Origin: Streptantibioticus rubrisoli
GTDB lineage: Bacteria; Actinomycetota; Actinomycetes; Streptomycetales; Streptomycetaceae
Reading direction: 5' to 3'
Assembly: GCF_024436055.1 (NCBI RefSeq)
Contig: NZ_JANFNH010000003.1
Location: 186,001 to 250,000 of the forward strand
Length of the DNA: 64,000 bases
This document shows positions 18,818-26,589 of the stretch, piece after piece. Within the stretch, counting starts at the first letter, position 1. Every line of letters begins with the position of its first letter. The notes under the pieces are model-generated. The model saw only the letters and a list, made by a program, of their open reading frames with translations. It was not told where the DNA came from and ran no database searches. Made by a program: the position numbers and the translations under genes.

Positions 18818-19241
18818 GCGGCGTGTCCCGCCCTGCTCACCAAATCTGTGCGACAAACGAGCGAACAGCTCTGCGTGACCGTACCGCAGCCCGAATCACC
18901 TCAGAAGAGTCAATTCGTAGCGGCCCGAGTACCCTCCGTCACAAGTCGTCGTGCGACATGGCCGTACGACCCTCGTTCGCAGGTCTGATCGGGTACCTCC
19001 GGTAGGAGGTGCGCTCTCCCTCGGGCGGTGGGTGTTCGCCGTCGGCGCACGCTGGGAGGCTGGAACACCCGCCGAGACGTGACCCGGTCGGCGGGGGCAC
19101 GGCAGCCGGTCACGTCGTGGTGACCCGCCGATCCCCCCACACCCAAACAGCGGATCCGGCGGCGGAAGCACCGGCAGCCCGCCTTGAGTCCCTGGGCGCG
19201 GCCGCGCCCAGGGACACGGGCGAGCCACCGCGGCGCTGCCG
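18818..19241. other. 424-base gap between response regulator and GH27 gene
   Basis: No gene is supported. It holds a short stem ACCTCC-GGTA-GGAGGT near 18997-19012 and the 28-bp palindrome listed separately. The half nearest 18818 should carry the promoter of the two-component operon; the half nearest 19241 is the 3' flank of the alpha-galactosidase. Confidence 0.5.
19188..19215. terminator. 28-bp perfect palindrome, likely terminator of the GH27 gene
   Basis: GTCCCTGGGCGCGG is followed immediately by its exact reverse complement, giving 14 + 14 bp with no loop. It sits 27 bases beyond the alpha-galactosidase stop on the − strand. No T-run follows. Confidence 0.55.
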
Positions 19242-20477
19242 TCAGGCCGCGCGCAGCCTCAGCATCACCGTGGCGTGCGGCCGGACCCGAACGGTGACCG
19301 AACCGCCGTACCGGCTGGTCCGCCTGGTCACCAGGTCCTTGCCGGACAGGTGCTGGGCGGGGCCGAGGCCGAGGGTGCTGGCCGACGCGGTGATGGTGAG
19401 CGGGGAGTCGCCGCGGTTGAGGAAGACCACGGCGCGGTCGCCGTTCGCCAGCGGCCTGGTGAGCACGTCATGGGTGTCGGTGTGCGCCGCCCTGGTGGCC
19501 TGGACGCCGAGGCGGTCCTGGTCGACCGCGATGACGTCGCGGTTGCCGAGGATCGCCAGCGCCTGCGGGGAGAGGGTGGTCAGATCGGTGCTGCTGATCA
19601 GCGGTGCGGCCATCTCCGCCCACAGCGCCATCTGCGTCTGCGCCTCGTCGGCGGTCAGGCCGCGGTCGCCGACCAGCAGGAAGTCCGGGTCGTTCCAGTG
19701 CCCGGGACCCGCGTACCGGCCGAGCGGCACGTTGTAGTCGTAGTTGCCCAGCAGGCTCTTCCACTTGGCCGCGCCGCTCTGCTGCCCGAGGGCGATGTCA
19801 TAGCCCTCGCGCCACAGGTTGCCGTACTTCGCCACCCAGCCGAGCACCGTGTACCAGTCGGCGGTGCCCTGGAAGTACGCGGGGGCGGACTCGGAGAAGA
19901 CGATCTTCCGGCCGCTGTCGCGCAGGGCCCGGCTCATACCGGCGTACGCCTGGCGGTAGGTCTGCTCGGCGGACTGGCCGGGAACCGACGGCACGTTGCA
20001 GCCGTCCAGCTTGAGGTAGTCGACTCCCCACTTGGCGAACAGTCTCGCGTCGGCGTCGTAGTGCTGCCAACTGCCCGCGTAGCCGCCGCAGGTCTGGGTG
20101 CCCGCGTCCTCGTAGATGCCGAACTTCAGTCCCATGCGGTGCAGTTGGCGCCCGACGTAGGCCATGCCGTGCGGAAACTTCTGCGGGTCGGAGACCAGGT
20201 TGCCGGAGGCGTCGCGGCTCTTGCCCATCCAACAGTCGTCCGTGGTGACGGTGTTGTAGCCCTTGGCGGCCAGTCCGCTGCGCACCAGGGCCCTGCCCTG
20301 GTCCAGGATCAGCTTCTCGTCGATGTTGCACTGGTAGTACGACCAGTCGTTCCAGCCCATGGGCGGTGTGGCGGCCAAGCCCTGGTAGCCGCCACTGGGG
20401 TGGGTGGATGGAGTGCTGGGCAGCGCCGCGGGACTGGCGAGCGCGAGCGCGGCGGCGACCATGATTTTCGCGAACAT
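19242..20477 (-). CDS. Secreted alpha-galactosidase, glycoside hydrolase family 27
   Basis: 411 residues from the ATG at 20477, preceded by GGAGG. A signal peptide (MFAKIMVAAALALASPAALPS) targets it for export. The GH27 (beta/alpha)8 domain shows TPPMGWNDWSYYQC, TDDCWMG, MGLKFGIYEDAGTQTC and YLKLDGCN with nucleophile Asp158; the acid/base Asp is expected in NLWREGYDI. Then NDPDFLLVGDRGLTADEAQT, SAPLISSTDL-like text (AAPLISSTDLTTL) and the C-terminal beta-sandwich with VVFLNRGDSPLTI. It hydrolyses terminal alpha-galactosides or alpha-N-acetylgalactosaminides outside the cell. It is next to a remnant sugar porter and divergent from an aminosugar/tagatose catabolic operon. Confidence 0.95.
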   Translation of the reverse strand: MFAKIMVAAALALASPAALPSTPSTHPSGGYQGLAATPPMGWNDWSYYQCNIDEKLILDQGRALVRSGLAAKGYNTVTTDDCWMGKSRDASGNLVSDPQKFPHGMAYVGRQLHRMGLKFGIYEDAGTQTCGGYAGSWQHYDADARLFAKWGVDYLKLDGCNVPSVPGQSAEQTYRQAYAGMSRALRDSGRKIVFSESAPAYFQGTADWYTVLGWVAKYGNLWREGYDIALGQQSGAAKWKSLLGNYDYNVPLGRYAGPGHWNDPDFLLVGDRGLTADEAQTQMALWAEMAAPLISSTDLTTLSPQALAILGNRDVIAVDQDRLGVQATRAAHTDTHDVLTRPLANGDRAVVFLNRGDSPLTITASASTLGLGPAQHLSGKDLVTRRTSRYGGSVTVRVRPHATVMLRLRAA

Positions 20478-20575
20478 GACAACCTCCGATGGGGAAGTGG
20501 CGGGGCGAAGCCCCGGAAGGGGGTCAGCGGCGCAGCCCTCCAGGGGGCGTAGCCCCCCGAGAGAACGCCTCACCC

Positions 20576-20773
20576 TCACCCCGGGCGCGTAGCGCCAACC
20601 GCCGTAGCGAGGTGGAAGTCCTTGCTCAGGAAGACCAGGGCGCCCGAGATGCTGCCGGTGTCATAGCCGTAGATCCCTCCCACCAGCGCACCGGTCAGCG
20701 CGATCAGCCGACCGGTGCGGTATCGGCCGGAGCGCGGCGCGGCAGTGGGGGACACCTGGGGCGGGTGAGGCAT
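20576..20773 (-). pseudogene. N-terminal fragment of an MFS sugar-porter transporter
   Basis: The 65-codon frame starts at an ATG (20773). GRLIALTGALVGGIYGYDTG then SISGALVFLSKDFHL is the first transmembrane helix and loop of sugar-porter (XylE/GalP-type) transporters. The similarity stops after about residue 57, where the next helix should begin, and the frame ends within eight codons. A full transporter needs about 460 residues, so more than 85% of the gene is missing. The break is followed by GC-rich hairpin-like intergenic sequence (20500-20570). The fragment lies 98 bases upstream of the alpha-galactosidase, reading toward it: it was probably the permease for the released sugar. Confidence 0.8.
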
Positions 20774-20813
20774 AGCGGCAACCACCGTTGATTGGTTTTG
20801 GGGGTTGTGCTGA

Positions 20814-20832
20814 TCGATTTTGCAAATATCGA
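20814..20832. promoter_or_regulatory. Candidate operator between divergent sugar genes
   Basis: TCGAT (20814-20818) and ATCGA (20828-20832) flank TTTGCAAAT in an unusually AT-rich patch of the divergent intergenic region. It is a plausible binding site for the DeoR-type regulator encoded downstream. The evidence is only a short dyad in the right place. Confidence 0.3.
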
Positions 20833-20966
20833 GGCCAAACTGAGCATCTGTCAACAGGCGCGCCCCGGACTTCAGCCATGGACAGCCGGGCCTGTCCTGC
20901 GCGATGCTGATCGAAGCGCGCCTGTTTCGCGCAACAGGAGTCACCCGGAGCCGGAGAGAAGGATCG

Positions 20967-21875
20967 ATGGCCGCGATCGAGCACATGGCGCAGGAAATCG
21001 ACAGCCAGCCGGATGTGTGGCGGCGGGCCGCCGAGATCGCCGCCGCCGACAACGTCCCGCTGCCCGCCCCCGGTGAGCGGGTGGCCGTCGTCGGCTGCGG
21101 CACGTCGTGGTTCATGGCGCAGTCCTACGCGGCGCTGCGCGAGCGCGCCGGACACGGCGTCACCGACGCCTTCGCCGCCTCGGAGGCGTTCGCCGCGGGC
21201 GAGGCGTTCGTCCAGCGCGGCTATGACACGGTGCTGGCCATCACCCGCTCCGGCACCACCACCGAACTGCTGCGGCTGATGGGCTTGTTGAAGGGCCGCG
21301 TCCGCACCGTCGGCGTCGTCGGTGACCGGCACGCGCCCATCGCCGAGGTCTGCGACGCCATCGTGGGGCTGCCGTTCGCCGACGAGAAGTCGGTGGTGCA
21401 GACCCGGTTCGCCACCTCCGCGCTGCTGCTGCTCCGCCGCCACCTGGGCGAGGACGTCACCCCCGCGGTACGCGATGTGGCGGACGCGCTGCGCCAGCCG
21501 GTCGACCCCGCGTGGGTGAAGGCCGAGCAGTTCACCTTCCTGGGCCACGGCTGGACGTACGGCCTGGCCAACGAGGCCGCGCTGAAGATGCGCGAGGCGT
21601 CACAGAGCTGGACCGAGGCCTACCCCCTGCTGGAGTACCGGCACGGCCCGATCGCCATCGCGGCGCCGGGCCGGGTCACCTGGGTACTCGGCCCGGACAA
21701 CGGTGAGTTGGCGGCGGACGTGGCCCGTACCGGTGCGCTTTTCGTGCACCATGAACGGGACGCGCTGGCCGATCTGGTGCTGGTGCAGCGCGTCGCCCTG
21801 GAGCGGGCCAGGGCCCGAGGGCTCGACCCCGACCGGCCGCGCGCGCTGACCCGGTCCGTCATCCTGGACGCGTGA
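20967..21875 (+). CDS. SIS-domain sugar-phosphate isomerase/deaminase (AgaS-like)
   Basis: 302 residues from the ATG at 20967 after GGAGAGAAGGA. Two SIS domains: VAVVGCGTSWFMAQSYAALR then LAITRSGTTTELLRLMGLLKG (phosphosugar-binding Ser/Thr loop), and in the second half FLGHGWTYGLANEAALKMRE, ASQSWTEAYPLLEYRHGPI. The last block closely follows the glutamine-fructose-6-phosphate aminotransferase isomerase domain and AgaS, with catalytic-loop Glu and His. There is no glutaminase domain, so a ketose/aldose isomerase or aminosugar-6-phosphate deaminase is expected. It is the first gene of a three-gene operon with an aldolase and DeoR regulator, consistent with galactosamine or tagatose catabolism. 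Confidence 0.85.
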   Translation: MAAIEHMAQEIDSQPDVWRRAAEIAAADNVPLPAPGERVAVVGCGTSWFMAQSYAALRERAGHGVTDAFAASEAFAAGEAFVQRGYDTVLAITRSGTTTELLRLMGLLKGRVRTVGVVGDRHAPIAEVCDAIVGLPFADEKSVVQTRFATSALLLLRRHLGEDVTPAVRDVADALRQPVDPAWVKAEQFTFLGHGWTYGLANEAALKMREASQSWTEAYPLLEYRHGPIAIAAPGRVTWVLGPDNGELAADVARTGALFVHHERDALADLVLVQRVALERARARGLDPDRPRALTRSVILDA

Positions 21876-21914
21876 CCGCGAGAAACTGACGGGCAGTCGA
21901 GGAAGGACCGTGTC

Positions 21915-22772
21915 GTGCCGCTGACCACCACCGCGTCCGTGATGCGGGACGCCGTCGCCGCGGGCACCGGCGCCGCCGCCTTCAACGTCCTCCATCTGGA
22001 GACGGCCGAGGCGCTGGTCGCCGCCGCGGAGCGGGCCGGGGCGCCGCTGATCCTGCAGATCAGCGAGAACTGCGTGCGCTACCACGGCAGCCTGCTGCCG
22101 CTCGCCCGGGCCACGCTGGCGCTGGCCGAGGCGAGCAGCGCGCCGGTCGCCGTGCACCTGGACCACATCACCGACCCGGCCCTGCTGCGCGAGGGCGTCA
22201 CCGCGGGCATCGGCTCCGTCATGGTGGACGCCTCGGCGCTGCCGTACGACCGCAACGTGGCGACCACCGGCGAGCTGACCGCCTGGTGCCATGACCGGAA
22301 GGTGTATGTGGAGGCCGAGTTGGGGGAGGTCGGCGGCAAGGACGGGGTGCACGCGCCGGGCGCCAGGACCGATCCGGACGAGGCGCTCGCGTTCGTGCGC
22401 GCCACCGATGTGGACGCGCTCGCGGTGGCCGTCGGCTCCTCGCACGCCATGCGGGAGCGCACCGTCGAGCTCGACAAGGAGCTGATCACCCGGCTGCGGG
22501 ACCGGCTGCCGGTGCCGCTGGTGCTGCACGGTTCGTCCGGGGTGCCGGACGAGGAGATCCGCCGGGCCGTCGCGGCCGGTATGACGAAGATCAACGTCTC
22601 CACCCATCTGGTCGCCGCCTTCACCGCCGAGGTACGGCGACGGCTGGCCGCCGACCCGGCACTGGTCGACTCCCGCAAGTACCTGGGCCCGGCCCGTGAG
22701 GCGGTGACCGAGGCGGCGGTCGACCTGCTGCGGGTGATCACCACCCCCGCACCGGAGCCCATCCCCAGCTGA
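21915..22772 (+). CDS. Class II ketose-bisphosphate aldolase (tagatose/fructose type)
   Basis: 285 residues from a GTG at 21915 with GAGGAAGG upstream. It is a zinc-dependent aldolase: VAVHLDHITDP gives catalytic Asp83 and zinc ligand His84; YVEAELGEVGGKDG is the conserved EGELG-like block with a metal site; VAVGSSHAM and LHGSSGVPDEEIRRAVAAG carry the second and third zinc histidines and the phosphate loop; GMTKINVSTHL follows. The short length and sequence resemble KbaY/GatY/AgaY rather than housekeeping Fba. Predicted to split tagatose-1,6- or fructose-1,6-bisphosphate. No dedicated kinase is present in the locus. Confidence 0.9.
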   Translation: MPLTTTASVMRDAVAAGTGAAAFNVLHLETAEALVAAAERAGAPLILQISENCVRYHGSLLPLARATLALAEASSAPVAVHLDHITDPALLREGVTAGIGSVMVDASALPYDRNVATTGELTAWCHDRKVYVEAELGEVGGKDGVHAPGARTDPDEALAFVRATDVDALAVAVGSSHAMRERTVELDKELITRLRDRLPVPLVLHGSSGVPDEEIRRAVAAGMTKINVSTHLVAAFTAEVRRRLAADPALVDSRKYLGPAREAVTEAAVDLLRVITTPAPEPIPS

Positions 22773-22815
22773 CATGGACAATGGCCACTCCAGCGCCACC
22801 CCGCGGAGGGCCACC

Positions 22816-23610
22816 ATGAGGCACGAACGACTGACCGCCCTGCTCGAACTGCTCGGCCGACGAGGCCAGATGGGCGTCGAGGAGGCCGCGGCCGAGCTGG
22901 GCGTGTCCGCCGCCACCGTGCGCCGCGACATGGACACCCTCGCGGAACAGCAGTTGCTGACCCGCACCCGCGGCGGTGCGGTGCTCAGTTCCGTCGCCTA
23001 CGACCTGCCCATACGCTACAAGGGCAGCCAACGCGCCCCCCAGAAGCGGCGGATCGCCCAGGCAGCCAGCGCACTGGTACCGCGCGGCAGCGTGGTGGGG
23101 CTGAGCGGTGGTACCACCACCACGGAGATCGCCCGCACCCTGGCGAGCCGCCCGGACCTGGCGGAGGCCGGTCCCGATCCGCATCTGACGGTTGTCACCA
23201 ACGCGTTGAACATCGCCAACGAACTGGCCGTGCGCCCGCAGATCAAGATCGTGCTGACCGGCGGTGTCGCCCAGCCCCGCTCCTACGAACTCGTGGGCCC
23301 GTACAGCGACCTGGTGCTGCGCGAGGTCACCATGGACCTCGCGTTCATCGGGGTGAACGGCCTGGATCCGCAGGTCGGGGCCACCGTGCACGACGAACGC
23401 GAGGCCCGGGTGAACCGGCTGATGGCCGAGCGGGCCACCCGCGCGGTGGTGGTCTGCGACTCCTCCAAGCTCGGCGTGCGCGCCTTCGCCTCCATCGGCA
23501 CCTGCGAGCTGTTCGACACCCTCATCACCGACGACGGCGCCGACGAACAGGCCCGCGGTGAGTTCACCGACCGCGGCCTGAGGGTGATCATCGCCCCGGT
23601 ACCCGACTGA
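22816..23610 (+). CDS. DeoR-family transcriptional regulator of the sugar locus
   Basis: 264 residues from the ATG at 22816, preceded by GGAGGG; an upstream in-frame ATG at 22774 lacks a site. N-terminal DeoR helix-turn-helix: RHERLTALLELLGRRGQMGV, EEAAAELGVSAATVRRDMDT. The C-terminal sugar-phosphate sensor (DeoRC) shows LSGGTTTTEIARTLA, VVTNALNIANEL, LTGGVAQPRSYELVGPY, FIGVNGLDPQVGATVHDERE and VVCDSSKLGVRAF. It is likely a repressor relieved by a phosphosugar intermediate of the isomerase/aldolase pathway. It is the last gene of the operon, so probably autoregulated through the divergent intergenic region. Confidence 0.92.
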   Translation: MRHERLTALLELLGRRGQMGVEEAAAELGVSAATVRRDMDTLAEQQLLTRTRGGAVLSSVAYDLPIRYKGSQRAPQKRRIAQAASALVPRGSVVGLSGGTTTTEIARTLASRPDLAEAGPDPHLTVVTNALNIANELAVRPQIKIVLTGGVAQPRSYELVGPYSDLVLREVTMDLAFIGVNGLDPQVGATVHDEREARVNRLMAERATRAVVVCDSSKLGVRAFASIGTCELFDTLITDDGADEQARGEFTDRGLRVIIAPVPD

Positions 23611-23690
23611 GCAGCACGAGGATCCGCCCAACCGGCTAGCCTGGCACGGTAGTTGACATGATCTTCGGGGCGCGAAGGGATGTGCGGGTG

Positions 23691-24533
23691 ATGGGGCGGG
23701 GTCCGGAGTGGATGCGGTCGCGGTCGAGCGCGCCCGTGGAACTGCACACCGACCGGCCACACGCCGCCCGGGTGTACGACTACCTGCTGGGCGGCAAGAC
23801 CAACTACGCGGCGGACCGCGAGGCCGCGCGGCGGACGCTGCAGTCGCTGCCCAACGCCGCGCTGGTGGCCCGGCAGAACCGCGCCTTCATGCACCGCGCG
23901 GCCCGCTATCTGGCCGAGGCGGCAGGAGTACGCCAGTTCCTGGACATCGGCACCGGCATCCCGACCCAGCCTAATCTGCACGAGGTCGTCCAGGCCGTCG
24001 CTCCGCGGTCGCGGATCGTCTACGCCGACAACGACCCCATCGTGCTCACCCACTCCCGCGCCCTGCACACCAGCCACCCCGCGGGCCGCACCGCGTACGT
24101 GCACGGCGACCTGTGCCAGCCGGAGGACATTCTGGGCAATCCGGAACTGACCCGCACCCTCGACCTGGACCAGCCGGTCGCGCTCACCCTGGTCGCGGTG
24201 CTGCACTGGTTACCGAAGGAGTGCGACCCGTACGAGATCGTGGCGCGGCTGCTCGACGCACTGCCCAGCGGCAGCTTCCTGGCGCTCACCCATGCCACCA
24301 ACGACTTCGAACGCAAGGCGCTGGAGCAGATCGCGGAGGACTTCCAGCGCACCGGCTCCACGGTGAACACCCGCAGCAAGGCCGAGATCGCCGAGTTCTT
24401 CACGGGGCTGGAGCTGGTCGAACCCGGTATCGAGGTGGTGCACCGCTGGCGGCCGGACGCCGGGGACATCGAGGCCGAATCGCTCTCGCCCACCGATGTC
24501 CCGCTGTACGGCGCGGTGGCCCGGAAGGGCTGA
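23691..24533 (+). CDS. SAM-dependent methyltransferase, DUF574 family
   Basis: 280 residues from the ATG at 23691 (GAAGGG upstream); an alternative ATG at 23658 has no ribosome site. The family opens with DRPHAARVYDYLLGGKTNYA and AADREAARRTLQSLPNAAL; the AdoMet-binding loop is QFLDIGTGIPTQPNLHEVVQ, followed by RIVYADNDPIVLTHSRALL-like text and ALTLVAVLHWLPKECDPYEI. DUF574 (PF04672) proteins are abundant in streptomycetes, often beside XRE-DUF397 regulators as here; their substrates are unknown. It is convergent with the HATPase gene with only 4 bases between. Confidence 0.9.
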   Translation: MGRGPEWMRSRSSAPVELHTDRPHAARVYDYLLGGKTNYAADREAARRTLQSLPNAALVARQNRAFMHRAARYLAEAAGVRQFLDIGTGIPTQPNLHEVVQAVAPRSRIVYADNDPIVLTHSRALHTSHPAGRTAYVHGDLCQPEDILGNPELTRTLDLDQPVALTLVAVLHWLPKECDPYEIVARLLDALPSGSFLALTHATNDFERKALEQIAEDFQRTGSTVNTRSKAEIAEFFTGLELVEPGIEVVHRWRPDAGDIEAESLSPTDVPLYGAVARKG

Positions 24534-24537
24534 CCGC

Positions 24538-25065
24538 TCAGGCGCCCGCCGAGACGGCCGCCCACACCACCTTCCCGCCGCGGTCCGGCGGGGTCCAGCC
24601 CCATGTCTCGCTGAGCGCGTCGACCACGTGCAGCCCGCGGCCGGTCTCCGCGAAGTAGTCGGGCTCCTTGAGTACCGGTACGTCGGTACCGGGATCGCAC
24701 ACCGCGCACAGCACGGTCGTGCCCCGGCGCAGCAGGCCGAGCCAGACCGGGTGCGCCGGTACGGGGAGTTGCGCGGGAGCCGTCAGCCCGTACCGCATGG
24801 CGTTGCTCAGCAACTCGGAGACGATGATCGCCGCGTTGTCCACCAGGGCGGGCATGCCCCAGCCGGTCAACGTCGAGCGGGTGAACTGGCGTGCCTGGCC
24901 CGCCGCTTCGAGGTCGTCGGCTAAACCGCAGGCGGCGAATCCGCTGGGGCCCTGGTCGCTGTCGTCCAGCGGGAAGGCCCCCCTCGCGGCCAGTGCCAGC
25001 CAGTGCCTGCCGGGTCCGTCGGGTACGGCGGCGGTGCCTGCTGAATCGGCCGGATGTGTGGTCAT
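24538..25065 (-). CDS. HATPase_c ATP-binding regulatory protein (RsbW-like)
   Basis: 175 residues from the ATG at 25065 (GGAG upstream). The GHKL-ATPase motifs are DNAAIIVSELLSNAMRYGL (N box), VCDPGTDVPVLKEP (a D-x-G variant) and ETGRGLHVVDALSETWGW (G box). Such stand-alone ATPases in streptomycetes resemble anti-sigma factor kinases and are commonly paired with DUF397/XRE genes. It is divergent from the DUF397 gene and convergent with the DUF574 methyltransferase. Likely a regulatory partner in the same WhiJ-like module; the kinase target is not evident. Confidence 0.88.
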   Translation of the reverse strand: MTTHPADSAGTAAVPDGPGRHWLALAARGAFPLDDSDQGPSGFAACGLADDLEAAGQARQFTRSTLTGWGMPALVDNAAIIVSELLSNAMRYGLTAPAQLPVPAHPVWLGLLRRGTTVLCAVCDPGTDVPVLKEPDYFAETGRGLHVVDALSETWGWTPPDRGGKVVWAAVSAGA

Positions 25066-25290
25066 CACGATCTCCGTGGAACCTCTCGGGCAGTCGTTGC
25101 GGACGGGCCTCCCGAATCCACTATCCCCCGATGCGCGGTGGCGCTGCAAGCACATCTGCAATTACAGTCGTAAGCACACCGGTAAGTACATCTGCAAGAA
25201 CGGATGCACGTGCACGGAGAGTTGACGCAGCATCAGGAAAAGTTGGCGAAGCCGGTGGTCACCGTGTGCGGCGGCAAAGGAGCGACGCGG

Positions 25291-25527
25291 ATGCAGCAGA
25301 TCGACAACGGTGTGCGGGCCAGTCGGATCGAGGGAGCGGTCTGGCGCAAGAGCCGACGGAGCAACCCCAGCGGCAACTGCGTGGAGCTCGCCGCGCTGCC
25401 CGACGGCCAGTTCGCGGTGCGCAACTCCCGTCACCCCGAAGGACCCGCGCTCATCTACACCCGTGAGGAGATGATCGCCTTCATCGGCGGGGCGAAGGAC
25501 GGCGACTTCGACTCCCTGGTCGGCTGA
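25291..25527 (+). CDS. DUF397 protein
   Basis: 78 residues from the ATG at 25291, with AAAGGAG upstream. The family signature WRKSRRSNPSGNCVELAALP followed by FAVRNSRHPEGPALIYTRE and EMIAFIGGAKDGDFDSLV is complete. DUF397 proteins are small and nearly always next to an XRE-DUF5753 regulator (the WhiJ/BldB-associated arrangement), with which they act in development or antibiotic control. Here the XRE gene follows 108 bases downstream on the same strand. Confidence 0.95.
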   Translation: MQQIDNGVRASRIEGAVWRKSRRSNPSGNCVELAALPDGQFAVRNSRHPEGPALIYTREEMIAFIGGAKDGDFDSLVG

Positions 25528-25635
25528 GCCGGACCGGCGAGGTCAACACCGAGCATCCGCGCCGCCCGGCGCTGTACCCAGGGGCGGCACGGATGCCAGA
25601 CTCGGGGAAGTCCCCAGTCGCACAGGAGAGTTGGA

Positions 25636-26547
25636 ATGTCCGCCATGACGCGGCCGAGCCAAGAGGCGTCGATAAGGCGCTACCTCGAACACCCACGGGG
25701 CGGTCCGACCGTCCTGCGCATCGTGCTGGGCACCCAACTGCGCAGGCTGCGTGAGCAGTGCGGGATCAGCCGGGAGGCGGCGGGCGATGCGATCCGCGGC
25801 TCACACGCCAAGATCAGCCGACTCGAACTCGGCCGGGTGAGCTTCAAGGAGCGCGACGTCTCCGATCTGCTCACCCTGTACGGCGTGCTGGACGAGCAGG
25901 AGCGCGCCGACTACCTCGCGCTGGCCCGGCAGGCCAGCACGCCCGGCTGGTGGAACCAGTACGGCGATGTGCTGCCCAGCTGGTTCGAGACGCACATCGG
26001 CCTGGAGGAGGCCGCCTCGTTGATCCGGACCTACGAGGTCCAGTTCATCCCCGGCCTGCTCCAGACCGAACAGTACGCACGCTCCGTCACCAAACTCGGC
26101 TATCCGAACGCCTCGCTGCGCGAGATCGACCGCCGGGTCGAACTGCGCATGGCCCGCCAGCGTCTGCTGACCGCGCCGGGCGCGCCCCGGCTGTGGGCCG
26201 TGGTGGACGAGGCCGCGCTGCGCCGCCCGCTCGGCGGCGTCGAGGCGATGTGCACCCAACTGGACCACCTGCTGAAGGTGGCCGAGCTGCCGAACATCAC
26301 CTTGCAGGTCGCCCCGTTCCACCTCGGCGGAATCGCCGCGGCCGGTGGGCCGATCACCATCCTGCGCTTCCAGGAGCCGGACCTGCCCGACATCGTCTAC
26401 CTGGAGCAGCTCACCAGCGCGCTCTACCTCGACAAGCTGGACGAGGTCGACAACTACCTGAGCGTGATGGACCGGTTGTGCGCCGAGGCCGAGCCGCCCC
26501 GGGAGTCCGTGGCGTTCATCACCGAGCTGCTCCGCCAACTCGGTTGA
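25636..26547 (+). CDS. XRE-family regulator with DUF5753 domain
   Basis: 303 residues; ATG at 25636 after AGGAGAG. Helix-turn-helix at residues ~33-90: LGTQLRRLREQCGISREAAG then SHAKISRLELGRVSFKERDV. The DUF5753 effector domain has WWNQYGDVLPSWFETHIGLE, LIRTYEVQFIPGLLQTEQYA, ARRQ-like RLLTAPGAPRLWAVVDEAAL, and ITILRFQEPDLPDIVYLEQL. This is the DNA-binding half of a WhiJ-like pair with the DUF397 protein upstream. It ends at a strong terminator. Confidence 0.95.
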   Translation: MSAMTRPSQEASIRRYLEHPRGGPTVLRIVLGTQLRRLREQCGISREAAGDAIRGSHAKISRLELGRVSFKERDVSDLLTLYGVLDEQERADYLALARQASTPGWWNQYGDVLPSWFETHIGLEEAASLIRTYEVQFIPGLLQTEQYARSVTKLGYPNASLREIDRRVELRMARQRLLTAPGAPRLWAVVDEAALRRPLGGVEAMCTQLDHLLKVAELPNITLQVAPFHLGGIAAAGGPITILRFQEPDLPDIVYLEQLTSALYLDKLDEVDNYLSVMDRLCAEAEPPRESVAFITELLRQLG

Positions 26548-26552
26548 CCCGC

Positions 26553-26583
26553 AGGGGGCTTGGGGTCATCTCCCAAGCCCCCT
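26553..26583. terminator. Bidirectional hairpin between XRE and DUF2993 genes
   Basis: AGGGGGCTTGGG (26553-26564) pairs perfectly with CCCAAGCCCCCT (26572-26583) around a seven-base loop, between convergent stop codons. Confidence 0.75.
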
Positions 26584-26589
26584 TGGCGA

